Assembly (NCBI GenBank): GCA_046350655.1
Contig: JAXMAB010000008.1
Coordinates: 248,001-312,000, forward strand
Reading direction: 5' to 3'
DNA: 64,000 nucleotides
Origin: JAEUHO01 sp046350655
GTDB lineage: Bacteria; Planctomycetota; PLA2; JAEUHO01
Both the position numbers and the translations under genes were made by a program. Positions 27,036-36,405 of this stretch are shown in pieces; position 1 is the first letter of the stretch; every line of letters starts with the position of its first letter. Below the pieces are notes generated by a model. The model saw nothing but the letters and a program-made list of their open reading frames with translations. It was not told where the DNA came from and made no database searches.

Positions 27036-27908
27036 CTACCCGGGCGAGCCGATGGGGCTGCCGCCACCATCCGGCGTGCCGTACGGCGCGCCGTCGGGAG
27101 AGCCGGGGCCGGGCGCGGGCGGCGGCGGGGGCGGCGGCGCGTACGGGTCGGGGGCGTACGGCGCGGGCTCGGGCGGCGGCCGCCCGCCGGGCGCGGCGCC
27201 GCGCGGCGTCTGCGCCTCGGGGGCCTCGGCGTCCTTCTCGCCGCGGAGGCCGGTGAGGACCGCGGCCTCGATCCCGCCGAAGTCGTCGAGGTACCAGTAC
27301 TCGTGGATCGCGAAGCCCTGGATGCGCTCCCGCGGGATGTCGCGCAGGAACGACGCCGTCGAGTCGGACGGCGAGATCTTCATCTCGACCTCGCCGGTGG
27401 GGGAGATCTGGATCAGGTCGGAAGTCGTCGGGACGAACTCCGCGACGGGCTCGCCCTCGCCCTTGAGGAAGAGCTCCCAGGTCGTGAGCTTCACGAAGCG
27501 CGGGCGGGCCTGCTGCTTGCCCGCGCGGATCGTCACGACCGAGACCTTGTCGCCCGCGGGCTTCTCGCTCACGAACTCGCTCTCGAGGAGCAGCTGGATC
27601 TCCTTGCGCTTGTTCGTCGCGACCGTCGAGCGGGCCTGGACGTAGTCGCCGACGTCGATCGTGCGGCCGACCTGCTGGGAGAGGCGGCGCTTGAAGGCCG
27701 GGGAGAAGGCGTTCCACTCCGCCTCGGGCTGCTCGGCCCGGACCATCGCCTTCAGGTAGTCGTAGGCCGCGCGGGGGGTCTCCCGGTTGAGGGTGGCGTC
27801 CCGGACGGCCTCCCGTTTGGGGGTGGCGCACCCGGCGAGCGGGAGGGCGAAGGGGGTGAGGGCGAGGGCGGCCGCCACGAGGCCGCCCCGGAGCGCGCGG
27901 GGGTGCAT
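27036..27908 (-). CDS. lipoprotein with proline-rich C-terminal tail
   Basis: 290 residues. The signal peptide ends in the lipobox L-A-G-C27, so it is predicted to be a lipid-anchored envelope protein. The folded part (about 30-230) is mixed alpha/beta with a region like the snoal/DUF4864 or NTF2 style (residues A-Y-D-Y-L-K-A-M), but the family is not certain. The last about 50 residues are proline/glycine-rich with runs of proline, a likely periplasm-spanning or peptidoglycan-contacting tail. A TACGTT hexamer 10 nt ahead of the ATG may be its -10 element. Downstream lies ppdK in the same direction after 324 bp. Confidence 0.7.
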   Translation of the reverse strand: MHPRALRGGLVAAALALTPFALPLAGCATPKREAVRDATLNRETPRAAYDYLKAMVRAEQPEAEWNAFSPAFKRRLSQQVGRTIDVGDYVQARSTVATNKRKEIQLLLESEFVSEKPAGDKVSVVTIRAGKQQARPRFVKLTTWELFLKGEGEPVAEFVPTTSDLIQISPTGEVEMKISPSDSTASFLRDIPRERIQGFAIHEYWYLDDFGGIEAAVLTGLRGEKDAEAPEAQTPRGAAPGGRPPPEPAPYAPDPYAPPPPPPPAPGPGSPDGAPYGTPDGGGSPIGSPG

Positions 27909-28013
27909 GGGGGAGGGGAACGTAGCACGTCCGACCCCGTCCGGCCCGCGTCGTCCCGCCGACCCGGGACCCGCCCGCGGAAAGCCCGTTGGCGGTGGCG
28001 GCACGGTGCGTGC

Positions 28014-28019
28014 TATACG
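28014..28019 (+). promoter_or_regulatory. candidate -10 element TATACG ahead of the pilus operon
   Basis: GCTATACGTT is the most AT-rich spot in the gap before the pilus ATPase gene and lies 31 nt upstream of its ATG. A TTGGCG at 27989-27994 could be a -35, though the 19-nt spacing is long. Confidence 0.35.
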
Positions 28020-28050
28020 TTGCCCCCCCTCCCGGAGCGTCCCCCCGGAC

Positions 28051-29739
28051 ATGTCTTCCGCGCAGAAGCCGATCGGTCAGATCCTGATCGAGATGGGGGT
28101 CCTCGACGAACGCAAGGTCCAGGAGGCCCTCGAGTACCTCAAACGCGCCAAGCCGGGCACGAAGATCGGCACGGCGTTCATCGAGCTGGGCTTCTGCGAC
28201 GAGGCCCAGGTCACGAAGGGGCTCTGCCGGCAGTACCGGCTCCCGTACGTCGACCTCTCGCGCCTGCGGATCCCTCCCCCGGTCGCCGACCTCGTCCCGA
28301 AGAAGATCGTCCAGGACTTCAACGTCGTCCCGGTGAAGCTGCAGGACGGGAAGCTGATCCTGGCGGCCGACGACCCGATGGTCACGTTCGTGGCCGACGA
28401 CCTGCGGTTCGCGCTCAACCGCGAGCTGGTCTTCGCGCTGACGACGCCGACGTCGATGCGCAACGCCCGCGCCGAGACGTACGGGCTCGGCGAGAAGACC
28501 GAGGCGCCCGCCGCGGCCGCGAAGGGGAAGAAGGAGGAGCCCTCCGACCCCGAGGCCCCGGTCATCCGCCTGGTCCAGGACCTGATGGAGAAGGCGCTGA
28601 CGGCCCGCGCGTCCGACATCCACATCGAGCCGTCGGCCGACCGCGTGCGGGTCCGCTACCGCGTGGACGGCGTCTGCTTCGAGGCCGCCAGCCTCGACTC
28701 GGAGCTCTCCGGCTCGGTCGTCACCCGCGTGAAGGTCCTCGCGAAGATGGACATCGCGGAGAAGCGCAAGCCGCAGGACGGCCGCATCCAGACCGAGCTG
28801 TTCGGCCGCCCGATCGACATGCGCGTCTCGTCGGTGCCCGCCTCCCGCGGCGAGAGCGTCGTGATGCGCATCCTCGACCGCGAGCAGGGCCTCGTCGACC
28901 TCGACCGGCTGGGGTTTATCGGCAACGACCGCGACCGGTTCGAGCGCATCATCCGCCGCCCGAACGGCATCTTCCTCGTCACGGGCCCGACGGGCTCGGG
29001 CAAGACGACGACGCTGTACGCCGCGCTCAAGACGCTCAACAAGCCCAACGTCAAGATCATCACCGCCGAGAACCCCGTCGAGTACCACCTCGAGGGGATC
29101 AACCAGTGCGAGGTGAAGCACCGGATCGGGCTCGACTTCCAGCGCATCCTGCGCGCCATGCTGCGTCAGGCGCCCAACATCATCCTGGTGGGCGAGATCC
29201 GCGACAAGGAGACCGCCGAGATCGCGATCCAGGCCTCGCTGACGGGCCACCTCGTGTTCTCGACGCTGCACACGAACGACGCCCCGTCGGCGCTGACCCG
29301 CCTGATCGACATGGGCGTCAAGCCGTTCCTCGTGTCCACGGCCGTCATGGCGGTGATGGCCCAGCGCCTCGTCCGCCGGCTGTGCCTCACCTGCCGCCAG
29401 CCCATGGCGCCCGAGCCGTCGCTGCTGCGGTCCGTCGGCCTCACCCCCGAGGACCTGCAGGGCCGCACGATCTACCGCGCCGTCGGCTGCCGCGAGTGCC
29501 GCTTCGAGGGCTACCGCGGCCGCGTCGGCCTCTTCGAGCTGCTCGAGATGGACGGCCGCCTGCGCGAGGCGACGTTCAAGCGGCAGAGCACGATGCGCCT
29601 GCGCGAGCAGGCCCGCCTGACCGGCGGCCTCAAGAGCCTCCTCGAGGACGGCGTCCGCAAGGTCCTCGAGGGCGTCACGACGATCGAGGAGATCCTCACC
29701 GTCGCGAAGCGGGAGGACCTCACACCGGCAACGACGTAA
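28051..29739 (+). CDS. type IV pilus/type II secretion assembly ATPase (GspE/PilB), copy 1
   Basis: Cytoplasmic hexameric motor ATPase that drives pilin or pseudopilin assembly. 562 residues. An N-terminal MshEN-like domain (about 1-150) is followed by the ATPase core: Walker A G-P-T-G-S-G-K-T-T, the Asp box, Walker B I-I-L-V-G-E-I-R-D and the His box H-L-V-F-S-T-L-H-T-N-D. The zinc-binding C-x-x-C...C-x-x-C of PilB/GspE is present (C-L-T-C and C-R-E-C). It is first in a four-gene operon with pilT, a second PilB and pilC. Whether it serves the same pilus or a type II-like system cannot be told from sequence. Confidence 0.93.
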   Translation: MSSAQKPIGQILIEMGVLDERKVQEALEYLKRAKPGTKIGTAFIELGFCDEAQVTKGLCRQYRLPYVDLSRLRIPPPVADLVPKKIVQDFNVVPVKLQDGKLILAADDPMVTFVADDLRFALNRELVFALTTPTSMRNARAETYGLGEKTEAPAAAAKGKKEEPSDPEAPVIRLVQDLMEKALTARASDIHIEPSADRVRVRYRVDGVCFEAASLDSELSGSVVTRVKVLAKMDIAEKRKPQDGRIQTELFGRPIDMRVSSVPASRGESVVMRILDREQGLVDLDRLGFIGNDRDRFERIIRRPNGIFLVTGPTGSGKTTTLYAALKTLNKPNVKIITAENPVEYHLEGINQCEVKHRIGLDFQRILRAMLRQAPNIILVGEIRDKETAEIAIQASLTGHLVFSTLHTNDAPSALTRLIDMGVKPFLVSTAVMAVMAQRLVRRLCLTCRQPMAPEPSLLRSVGLTPEDLQGRTIYRAVGCRECRFEGYRGRVGLFELLEMDGRLREATFKRQSTMRLREQARLTGGLKSLLEDGVRKVLEGVTTIEEILTVAKREDLTPATT

Positions 29740-29917
29740 GGCCCGCCGTCGTCCGCTGGTTACCGGGTTGCCGCTTCGGCGGCCGCCCAGGGCCCCGAGA
29801 CCCCCGACCCGGCCCCCGCGCCGGGCCCGTCCCGCGGCCCGCGCGACCGATCCCCCTTCCCCCCTCCGACCCTTCCCGCCGACCTCCCCCCGAACTCCCC
29901 CGCGAAGACCCCGCCGC

Positions 29918-31000
29918 ATGCCCCTCCAAGGCCCCGACCTGTACCGGCTCTTCGACCTGATGGTCGAGCAGAACGCCTCGGACCTGCACATCACCGTCGG
30001 CCGCCCGCCGGTGCTGCGCATCCGTGGTCACCTGCGGAACCTGACGATCCCCGCGCTGACCCGCGAGGAGACGACGGCGCTCGTCCGGGAGATCTGCCCG
30101 CCGGGCAAGTGGGACGAGTTCCAGCGCGTCTGGAGCGCCGACTTCGGCTACGCCTACGGCAGCAAGGCGCGGTTCCGCGTCGCCATCTTCCGCAACAAGG
30201 GGATGGACGCGATGGTCTGCCGGTTGATCCCGACGAAGCTGCTGTCCTTCGCGCAGATCGGCCTGCCCGAGCGCGTGGTGCAGCTGCTCGACCGGCCGCG
30301 CGGCCTGGTCCTCGTCACGGGCCCCACGGGCTCGGGCAAGACGACCACGCTCGCGACGATGGTCAACCACATCAACGACCACCAAGACGTCCACATCATC
30401 ACGATCGAGGACCCGATCGAGTACTTCCACGAGCACAAGAAGTCGATCGTGACGCAGCGCGAGGTGGGGACCGACGTCCCCACGTTCGGCGAGGCGATCC
30501 GGCGCGCGCTGCGCGAGGACCCCGACGTCATCATGCTGGGCGAGATGCGCGACCTCGAGACGATCGCCACCGCGATCACGGCCGCCGAGACCGGCCACCT
30601 CGTGTTCGGCACGCTGCACACGACGGGCTCGGCCCGCACCGTGGACCGCATCATCGACCAGTTCCCCTCGGAGCAGCAGGAGCAGGTCCGCGTCCAGCTG
30701 TCCGTCGCGATCGTGGCCGTGATCAGCCAGGTCCTCATGCCCCGCGCCGACGGCAAGGGCGTCGTCGCGGGCTTCGAGGTCATGATCATGACCCCCGCGA
30801 TCGAGAACCACATCCGCAAGAAGGAGACGTTCAAGGTCCCGAGCACGATCCAGACCAGCCGCAACCTCGGCATGTTCCTGCTCGACGACCACCTCTGGGA
30901 GCTCCACACGCAGGGCGTGATCGACCAGCCCACGCTGCTCGGCCACTGCCAGAACCCCCGCGCGATCCGCGAGAAGCTCGGCCTCTCGCCGGAGGCCTGA
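29918..31000 (+). CDS. pilT: twitching motility retraction ATPase PilT
   Basis: Hexameric ATPase that powers pilus retraction. 360 residues, usual length. It lacks the zinc motif of PilB. It has Walker A G-P-T-G-S-G-K-T-T and the PilT-type segment A-I-R-R-A-L-R-E-D-P-D-V-I-M-L-G-E-M-R-D. The His box reads H-L-V-F-G-T-L-H-T-T-G, where T-G rather than N-D is typical of PilT. The ATG is chosen because upstream codons are an arginine/proline-rich read-through of the spacer. The 178-bp spacer before it shows nothing recognisable. Confidence 0.95.
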   Translation: MPLQGPDLYRLFDLMVEQNASDLHITVGRPPVLRIRGHLRNLTIPALTREETTALVREICPPGKWDEFQRVWSADFGYAYGSKARFRVAIFRNKGMDAMVCRLIPTKLLSFAQIGLPERVVQLLDRPRGLVLVTGPTGSGKTTTLATMVNHINDHQDVHIITIEDPIEYFHEHKKSIVTQREVGTDVPTFGEAIRRALREDPDVIMLGEMRDLETIATAITAAETGHLVFGTLHTTGSARTVDRIIDQFPSEQQEQVRVQLSVAIVAVISQVLMPRADGKGVVAGFEVMIMTPAIENHIRKKETFKVPSTIQTSRNLGMFLLDDHLWELHTQGVIDQPTLLGHCQNPRAIREKLGLSPEA

Positions 31001-31004
31001 CCCG

Positions 31005-32729
31005 GTGGCCGACACCTCCTACCGCTACACGCGCACGAAGAAGCTCCTGGGGCAGATCCTCAAGGAGATGAAGGCGTGCCACGAGGGCATGATCCAGGAG
31101 GCCCTGTCCGTCCAGAAGCGCGAGGGCGGGCAGCTCGGCCAGATCCTCGTGCGGCTCAAGCACATCCGCGAGGACCAGCTGATCGCGGCCCTCGGGAAGC
31201 AGGCCGGCTTCGAGACGGTGGACCTCACGAAGGTCGTGTTCACGCCGGAGCTGGTCGAGTCGATCGACGCCAGCACCGCGCGGATCTTCGGCGTGGTGCC
31301 CGTGCGCAAGGAGCCCGGCCGCCTGACCGTGGCCATCGCGAACCCGCAGCACTCGACGGTGCTCGACGACCTGCGGTTCCTGACCGGCGGCGAGGTGGTG
31401 GGGGTGCTGGCGCCCGAGGCCCAGGTGAAGGAGGTGGTCGAGCGCCACTTCGCCCAGACGGGCAACGAGATGACGTCGCTGGTGCAGGAGGCCGCGCAGT
31501 CGGCCCCGCGCCCGACGGGCCGCGGCGGCAACGTCGACCTCGCCGACGCCGAGGCGATGGCGAACTCGGCCCCGGTCATCAAGCTGCTGCAGTACATCCT
31601 CTTCCAGGCCATCCGCGACCGGGCCGCCGACATCCACCTCGAGCCGTTCGAGCACGACTTCAAGATCCGCTACCGCGTGGACGGCGTGCTCTACGACCTC
31701 GAGGCCCCGCCGCCGCACCTCGCGCCCGCGCTGATCTCCCGCGTGAAGGTCATGAGCGGCCTCGACATCGCGGAGACCCGGCTGCCGCAGGACGGCCGCA
31801 TCGAGCTGACCATCGGCGGCCGCTCGGTCGACCTGCGCGTGTCGACGCTCCCCACGATGTTCGGCGAGTCGTGCGTCATGCGCATCCTCGACCGGAGCGT
31901 GGTCGCGCTCGACCTGACCAACATCGGCCTCCGCGCCGAGGAGTCCGACGCGATCAAGCGCCTCCTCGCGCTGCCCCACGGGATCGTGCTCGTCACCGGC
32001 CCCACGGGCTCGGGCAAGACGACGACGCTCTACTCCTGCCTGAACACCGTCAACGACGTCGGCGTGAAGATCATCACGACCGAGGACCCCGTCGAGTACG
32101 AGCTCGACGGCGTCGTGCAGATCCAGGTGAACGAGGAGATCGGCGTCACCTACGCCGCGTGCCTCCGGTCGATCCTGCGCCAGGACCCCGACATCATCCT
32201 GGTCGGCGAGATCCGCGACCTCGAGACGTCGTCGATCGCGGTCGAGGCGTCGCTGACCGGCCACCTCGTCTTCTCGACGCTCCACACCAACGACGCCCCG
32301 CTGGCCGTGACGCGCCTGCTCGACCTCGGCGTCGAGCCGTTCCTGCTCGCCGCGACCGTCGAGGCGATCGTGGCGCAGCGCCTCGTCCGCAAGGTGTGCA
32401 CCGGCTGCCGCGTGACCTACGCGCCCTCGCCCGACGTCCTCGCCCAGCTCGACCTCAAGCAGGCCGACGTGGGGGACCGCCGGTTCGCGTACGGCCGCGG
32501 CTGCGCGACCTGCAACGGGACCGGCTACAAGGGCCGCATGGCGATCTTCGAGATCCTGCTGCTCTCCGAGTCGCTGCGCCAGATGATCATCGACAACGCG
32601 TCCTCGGACGCCATCCGCGAGCAGGCCCGCCGCGAGGGCATGCGCACCCTCCGCGAGTCGGGCCTCCTGGCCATCTTCGACGGCCTCACGACCGTGGAAG
32701 AGGTGCTCCGCGAGACGAACACGGACTGA
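31005..32729 (+). CDS. pilB: type IV pilus assembly ATPase PilB, copy 2
   Basis: Pilus extension motor. 574 residues with an N-terminal MshEN-like domain (L-L-G-Q-I-L-K-E-M ...) and a full GspE/PilB ATPase core: Walker A, I-I-L-V-G-E-I-R-D, the His box and a tetracysteine zinc site (C-T-G-C and C-A-T-C). The GTG is 4 bp after pilT, and pilC follows after 13 bp, so pilT-pilB-pilC is a tight unit. The adjacency to pilC makes this the more likely true PilB of the two ATPases. The symbol is assigned on that context. Confidence 0.93.
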   Translation: MADTSYRYTRTKKLLGQILKEMKACHEGMIQEALSVQKREGGQLGQILVRLKHIREDQLIAALGKQAGFETVDLTKVVFTPELVESIDASTARIFGVVPVRKEPGRLTVAIANPQHSTVLDDLRFLTGGEVVGVLAPEAQVKEVVERHFAQTGNEMTSLVQEAAQSAPRPTGRGGNVDLADAEAMANSAPVIKLLQYILFQAIRDRAADIHLEPFEHDFKIRYRVDGVLYDLEAPPPHLAPALISRVKVMSGLDIAETRLPQDGRIELTIGGRSVDLRVSTLPTMFGESCVMRILDRSVVALDLTNIGLRAEESDAIKRLLALPHGIVLVTGPTGSGKTTTLYSCLNTVNDVGVKIITTEDPVEYELDGVVQIQVNEEIGVTYAACLRSILRQDPDIILVGEIRDLETSSIAVEASLTGHLVFSTLHTNDAPLAVTRLLDLGVEPFLLAATVEAIVAQRLVRKVCTGCRVTYAPSPDVLAQLDLKQADVGDRRFAYGRGCATCNGTGYKGRMAIFEILLLSESLRQMIIDNASSDAIREQARREGMRTLRESGLLAIFDGLTTVEEVLRETNTD

Positions 32730-32742
32730 ACGAGGAAGACCG

Positions 32743-33900
32743 ATGCCGAAGATCCCCGCCGGAAGCTCCCCCGCCGCCAAGGGTCCGGGCCGCGGCGCGC
32801 CCGCATCGGGCCCCGCCGTCCCGAAGGCGCAGAAGCCCGTCAAGGGCAAGGCGTCGGTCAAGGCGCTCACGCAGTTCACGACCCAGCTCTCGACCCTCCA
32901 GGACGCGGGCCTGCCGATCGTGCGCAGCCTCAAGATCCTCGAGGGGCAGATGGAGCGGGGCCCGTTCAAGTCCACCCTGGTGGAGGTGACCGAGGACGTC
33001 GAGTCCGGCTCCCCGCTCTCCGACGCGCTCGCGAAGCACCCGCAGAGCTTCGACGGCCTCTACACCAACATGGTGAAGGCCGGCGAGGCCGGCGGCGTGC
33101 TCGACGTGATCCTCTCGCGCCTGGCCGGCTTCATGGAGAAGGCCGACCGGCTGCGCAAGAAGGTCAAGGGCGCGATGATCTACCCGGCGGTGGTGCTCTT
33201 CGTCACCGTCTCGATCCTGCTCCTGATCATGATCTTCGTGGTGCCGAAGTTCGAGGAGGTCTTCAAGCAGATCCCCGGCCTCGGCGAGCTGCCCCAGATC
33301 ACCCAGGTCCTGCAGGCGATCTCGAAGTTCCTCGTCCAGCGCTGGTACGTCGTCTTCGGCGGCATCTTCCTGCTCGTCGTGCTCTTCAACGTCTACAAGC
33401 GGAGCAAGGGCGGCCGCCGCGTCCTCGACCGCGTGCGCCTCCGCCTGCCGATCGTCGGCCGCCTCACCCGCAAGATCGTCGTCGCGCGCTTCAGCCGCAC
33501 GCTGGGCACCCTGATCGCGTCCGGCGTGCCGATCCTCGAGGCGCTGACGATCTGCAAGAACACCGCGGGCAACGTGGTCCTCGAGGAGGCCCTCGAGAAG
33601 GTCCACGCCTCGGTGCGCGAGGGCGAGTCCATCGCCGAGCCGCTCGGCGAGTGCGGCATCTTCGACGACATCGTCGTCAACATGATCGACGTGGGCGAGG
33701 AGACCGGCGAGCTCGACAAGATGCTCATCAAGGTCGCCGACAACTACGACGAGGAAGTGGACGTCGAGGTCGACTCGCTGGTGAAGATCATCGAGCCCAT
33801 CCTGATCCTGTTCATGGGCGGCGCGGTCTTCATCATCGTCCTGGGCCTGTTCCTCCCGCTGATGAAGCTCATCCAGGGCGTCGGCCAGGGCGTGAAGTAG
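32743..33900 (+). CDS. pilC: type IV pilus inner-membrane platform protein PilC (GspF family)
   Basis: Inner-membrane platform that couples the PilB/PilT motors to pilin assembly. 385 residues. It has the two repeated GspF cytoplasmic domains; the first reads F-T-T-Q-L-S-T-L-Q-D-A-G-L-P-I and the second F-S-R-T-L-G-T-L-I-A-S-G-V-P-I. There are three hydrophobic segments, including the last about 25 residues. The first about 40 residues are lysine/proline-rich and disordered. ATG with a GAGGAAG ribosome site. It ends the pilus operon; a strong inverted repeat follows. Confidence 0.95.
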   Translation: MPKIPAGSSPAAKGPGRGAPASGPAVPKAQKPVKGKASVKALTQFTTQLSTLQDAGLPIVRSLKILEGQMERGPFKSTLVEVTEDVESGSPLSDALAKHPQSFDGLYTNMVKAGEAGGVLDVILSRLAGFMEKADRLRKKVKGAMIYPAVVLFVTVSILLLIMIFVVPKFEEVFKQIPGLGELPQITQVLQAISKFLVQRWYVVFGGIFLLVVLFNVYKRSKGGRRVLDRVRLRLPIVGRLTRKIVVARFSRTLGTLIASGVPILEALTICKNTAGNVVLEEALEKVHASVREGESIAEPLGECGIFDDIVVNMIDVGEETGELDKMLIKVADNYDEEVDVEVDSLVKIIEPILILFMGGAVFIIVLGLFLPLMKLIQGVGQGVK

Positions 33901-33905
33901 GGTCC

Positions 33906-33975
33906 GGGACCGCGGGGCCCGGCGGCCGGCGCCCCGCGGCGCCCGCCGTCGCGGCCGGCCGGGCCTCGCGGTCCC
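33906..33975. terminator. inverted repeat after pilC built from the dispersed 16-mer
   Basis: Arms of 18 nt at 33906-33923 and 33958-33975 are complementary except at one position; each contains the GGGACCGCG(A/G)GGCCCG core. The 34-nt loop is itself GC-rich. It lies between the pilC stop and the sensor kinase promoter, so it may stop transcription or stabilise the pilus mRNA. No T-tract. Confidence 0.55.
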
Positions 33976-34044
33976 GCGAGGGGCCGCGGGGGCCCCCGCG
34001 CCGTCCGCCGGGCCCGGGCGTGCCCGGCCCGCGTCCCGGGGGCG

Positions 34045-34050
34045 TAGACT
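34045..34050 (+). promoter_or_regulatory. candidate -10 element TAGACT for the sensor kinase
   Basis: TAGACT in a G-G-C-G-TAGACT context ends 8 nt before the ATG, giving a leader of at most a few bases. Same hexamer and spacing class as moxR. Confidence 0.45.
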
Positions 34051-34058
34051 GACCCGCG

Positions 34059-35645
34059 ATGTCGCTCCGGACGAAGATCCTCGCCGCGGTCGTCGGACTC
34101 AACCTCGTCGTCCTCGTGTTCGCGGTGGTCGTCCTGCTGCTCGGCGTGGGCGGCGAGGAGCGGCGGGCCGAGATCCTCCGCCTCGTCGAGAAGGTCCGCG
34201 TGGACCCGGGCGACGGCGAGGCCGCCCGCGAGCAGCGGCGCCACAACGGGGACCTGCTCTGGACGGCGCGGCCGGGGCTCGGCGAGTGCGTCCTCTGGCT
34301 CGAGGAGGACGATGACCCGCTCGTGCTCGAGCCGCGGCCGCACACCGACGCGGGGTCGCTGTCGCCGACCGAGGAGGACCTCCAGCGCGCGGTCGAGTAC
34401 CACCGCGCCGCGCGGCGCGACGGTCGCAACCTCTACTTCCAGGACGAGCTGCTCGTGCTGCTCGAGGGCGGGCGCGACGCCGAGCCGCCGCCCGGGTCGC
34501 CGATCCCGCCGGGGCGCCAGAGCCTGTACGTGCGCTGGGCCAGCGCGGGCGCGCTCCTCGGGCGCGCGCGGGCGCTCTACTTCACGCTGCTCGCGGGCAT
34601 CGTCGCGGTCACCACCCTTGGCTGGGTGCTCCTGTCGCGGCTCGTCGTCCGCCCGCTCGCGCGGCTCGCGTCGGCCGCCGACCGCGCGGCCGGCGGCGAC
34701 CTGTCGGCGCGCGTCCCGACGTCGGGCACCGGCGACGAGATCGACCGCACCGCCCAGGCGTTCAACCGCATGGCGGCCGAGGTCGCCGAGCACCAGTCCC
34801 AGCTCGAGGACCGCGTGATGGCGGCCCTGTCGCGCGTGCGCAAGGCCGAGCAGCACCTCGCCATCGCGCAGCGGCTCGCGGCGACGGGCAAGCTGGCGTC
34901 GGGCATCGCCCACGAGATCAACAACCCGCTCGGCGGCATGCGCAGCGCCGTGAAGGCCCTGCAGCGGGGCGACCTCGACGCCGCGAAGACCGTCGAGTAC
35001 CTCGAGCTCGTCCAGGACGGCCTGGCCCGCGTCGAGGAGACCGTCAAGAAGGTGCTGCAGTTCACCCCGCGGACCCCGACGCCCCGCGCCACCGACCTGC
35101 GCGACGTCGCGCGCAAGGCGGGCGCGCTCGCGCGGCACCGCCTCGACCGCCACGACGTCCGCTACGTCGAGCGCATCCCGGACGAGCCGGTCCGCGTGTA
35201 CGGCGACGCCCACGAGCTGCAGCAGGTCGCGCTGAACCTCCTGCTCAACGCGGCCGACGCGATCCCGCCGCGCGCCGCGGGCGCGCGCGACGCCGACGGC
35301 CGGCCGAGCCAGGGCCGCGTCGAGCTCACCGTGCGCGAGGAGGGCGAGAGCGCGGTCCTCGAGGTCTCGGACGACGGCATCGGCATGACCCCCGAGGTCC
35401 AGGCGCAGTGCTTCGACCTGTTCTTCAGCACGAAGGACGTGGGGGAGGGCACCGGCCTCGGCCTCGCCGTCGTGCACAACATCGTCACGAACCACGGCGG
35501 CCGCATCGACCTCGAGAGCGCGCCGGGGAAGGGCACCCGCTTCCGCGTGGTCCTGCCCCGCGACGGCCCCACGATGGACGGGCCGGCGGCTCCCGCCCCG
35601 ACGGCGGCCGCCGGCACCGGGGGGGGAGCCCCCGCGGCGCCCTGA
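34059..35645 (+). CDS. membrane sensor histidine kinase with HAMP domain
   Basis: 528 residues. Two membrane segments (about 7-30 and 175-200) enclose a periplasmic sensor region of no recognised family. A HAMP domain (R-P-L-A-R-L ...) and a coiled coil follow. The phosphoacceptor is H285 in A-S-G-I-A-H-E-I-N-N-P-L, an NtrB/AtoS-like H box. The ATPase has the N box (N-L-L-L-N-A-A-D-A), D-D-G-I-G-M, F-F-S-T-K and G-T-G-L-G-L. The last 25 residues are an Ala/Pro/Gly tail. No response regulator is adjacent, so its partner is unknown; NtrC-type regulators are the usual partners of this H-box class. Confidence 0.92.
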   Translation: MSLRTKILAAVVGLNLVVLVFAVVVLLLGVGGEERRAEILRLVEKVRVDPGDGEAAREQRRHNGDLLWTARPGLGECVLWLEEDDDPLVLEPRPHTDAGSLSPTEEDLQRAVEYHRAARRDGRNLYFQDELLVLLEGGRDAEPPPGSPIPPGRQSLYVRWASAGALLGRARALYFTLLAGIVAVTTLGWVLLSRLVVRPLARLASAADRAAGGDLSARVPTSGTGDEIDRTAQAFNRMAAEVAEHQSQLEDRVMAALSRVRKAEQHLAIAQRLAATGKLASGIAHEINNPLGGMRSAVKALQRGDLDAAKTVEYLELVQDGLARVEETVKKVLQFTPRTPTPRATDLRDVARKAGALARHRLDRHDVRYVERIPDEPVRVYGDAHELQQVALNLLLNAADAIPPRAAGARDADGRPSQGRVELTVREEGESAVLEVSDDGIGMTPEVQAQCFDLFFSTKDVGEGTGLGLAVVHNIVTNHGGRIDLESAPGKGTRFRVVLPRDGPTMDGPAAPAPTAAAGTGGGAPAAP

Positions 35646-35746
35646 CCGGCGCGTCCCCCGTGACGCGCCGGTGAGGGACGCGCGGGACGATGTACGATCC
35701 GACGCGGGCCCGAGGGGCCCGCCGCACGTCCGCTCCGGAGATCGCG

Positions 35747-36289
35747 ATGGACCGTCGTTCCGCCCTCGTGGGGTTCCTGGCCGGTGGGTGGGTCGCCACC
35801 CTGGTGGCGTTCTGGGGCGGGTCGCCGCTGCCGTCCGCCCGCGCGCAGGACGCCACGCCGCCCCCGGCGCCCGGCAACGATCCGCTGAGCCCGAACGGCC
35901 CCGGCCGGACCATCAACCCCGACGCCGGCACCCGCGACCGCGGCATCCCCAGCCCGGGCAACAGCACGTCGGCCATGAACAACCGCGCGATCGCGCTGGC
36001 GGGCTCGATCGGCAGCGGCGAGTCGGTCGTCTACTACTTCGACACCGAGCTCCAGCGCCTCCTCGTCTACCAGTACCGGGGGGGTGACCCCCGGAGCGAC
36101 CGGAGCGGCCTCCGCCTCGTCGCCGCCCGCCACATCGACTACGACCTGAAGCTGGAGGGGTACCGCGACCTCTCCGAGCGGAGCCGGGACGAGCTCCGGG
36201 ACGACTACGAGAAGATGACCCGCGCCCGGGCCGGGGCTCCCGGCGGCGAGATGCCGGTCAAGAAGGTTGATTTGCCGGGCGGAAAATGA
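35747..36289 (+). CDS. exported protein of unknown function
   Basis: 180 residues. The first about 33 residues form a signal peptide with a twin-arginine-like start (M-D-R-R-S-A-L-V-G-F-L) and an A-R-A-Q-D cleavage region. A proline/asparagine-rich linker leads to a small domain beginning A-I-A-L-A-G-S-I-G-S-G-E-S-V-V-Y-Y-F-D, with an H-I-D-Y-D-L-K-L-E-G-Y strand near its end. No family recognised. The ATG with GGAG 7 nt upstream is preferred over an in-frame ATG 19 codons earlier that overlaps the TACGAT hexamer at 35693. Confidence 0.65.
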   Translation: MDRRSALVGFLAGGWVATLVAFWGGSPLPSARAQDATPPPAPGNDPLSPNGPGRTINPDAGTRDRGIPSPGNSTSAMNNRAIALAGSIGSGESVVYYFDTELQRLLVYQYRGGDPRSDRSGLRLVAARHIDYDLKLEGYRDLSERSRDELRDDYEKMTRARAGAPGGEMPVKKVDLPGGK

Positions 36290-36405
36290 CACTCTGTTGG
36301 GGTCCGATCGCACGGCCCGGGTGGGTTGCCCGGGGGTGAGGTCGGCGACCCGGTGATCCCATCCCCGGCGATCCCCTGACATCTGCGACTCTTCGGGAGC
36401 CCAGC

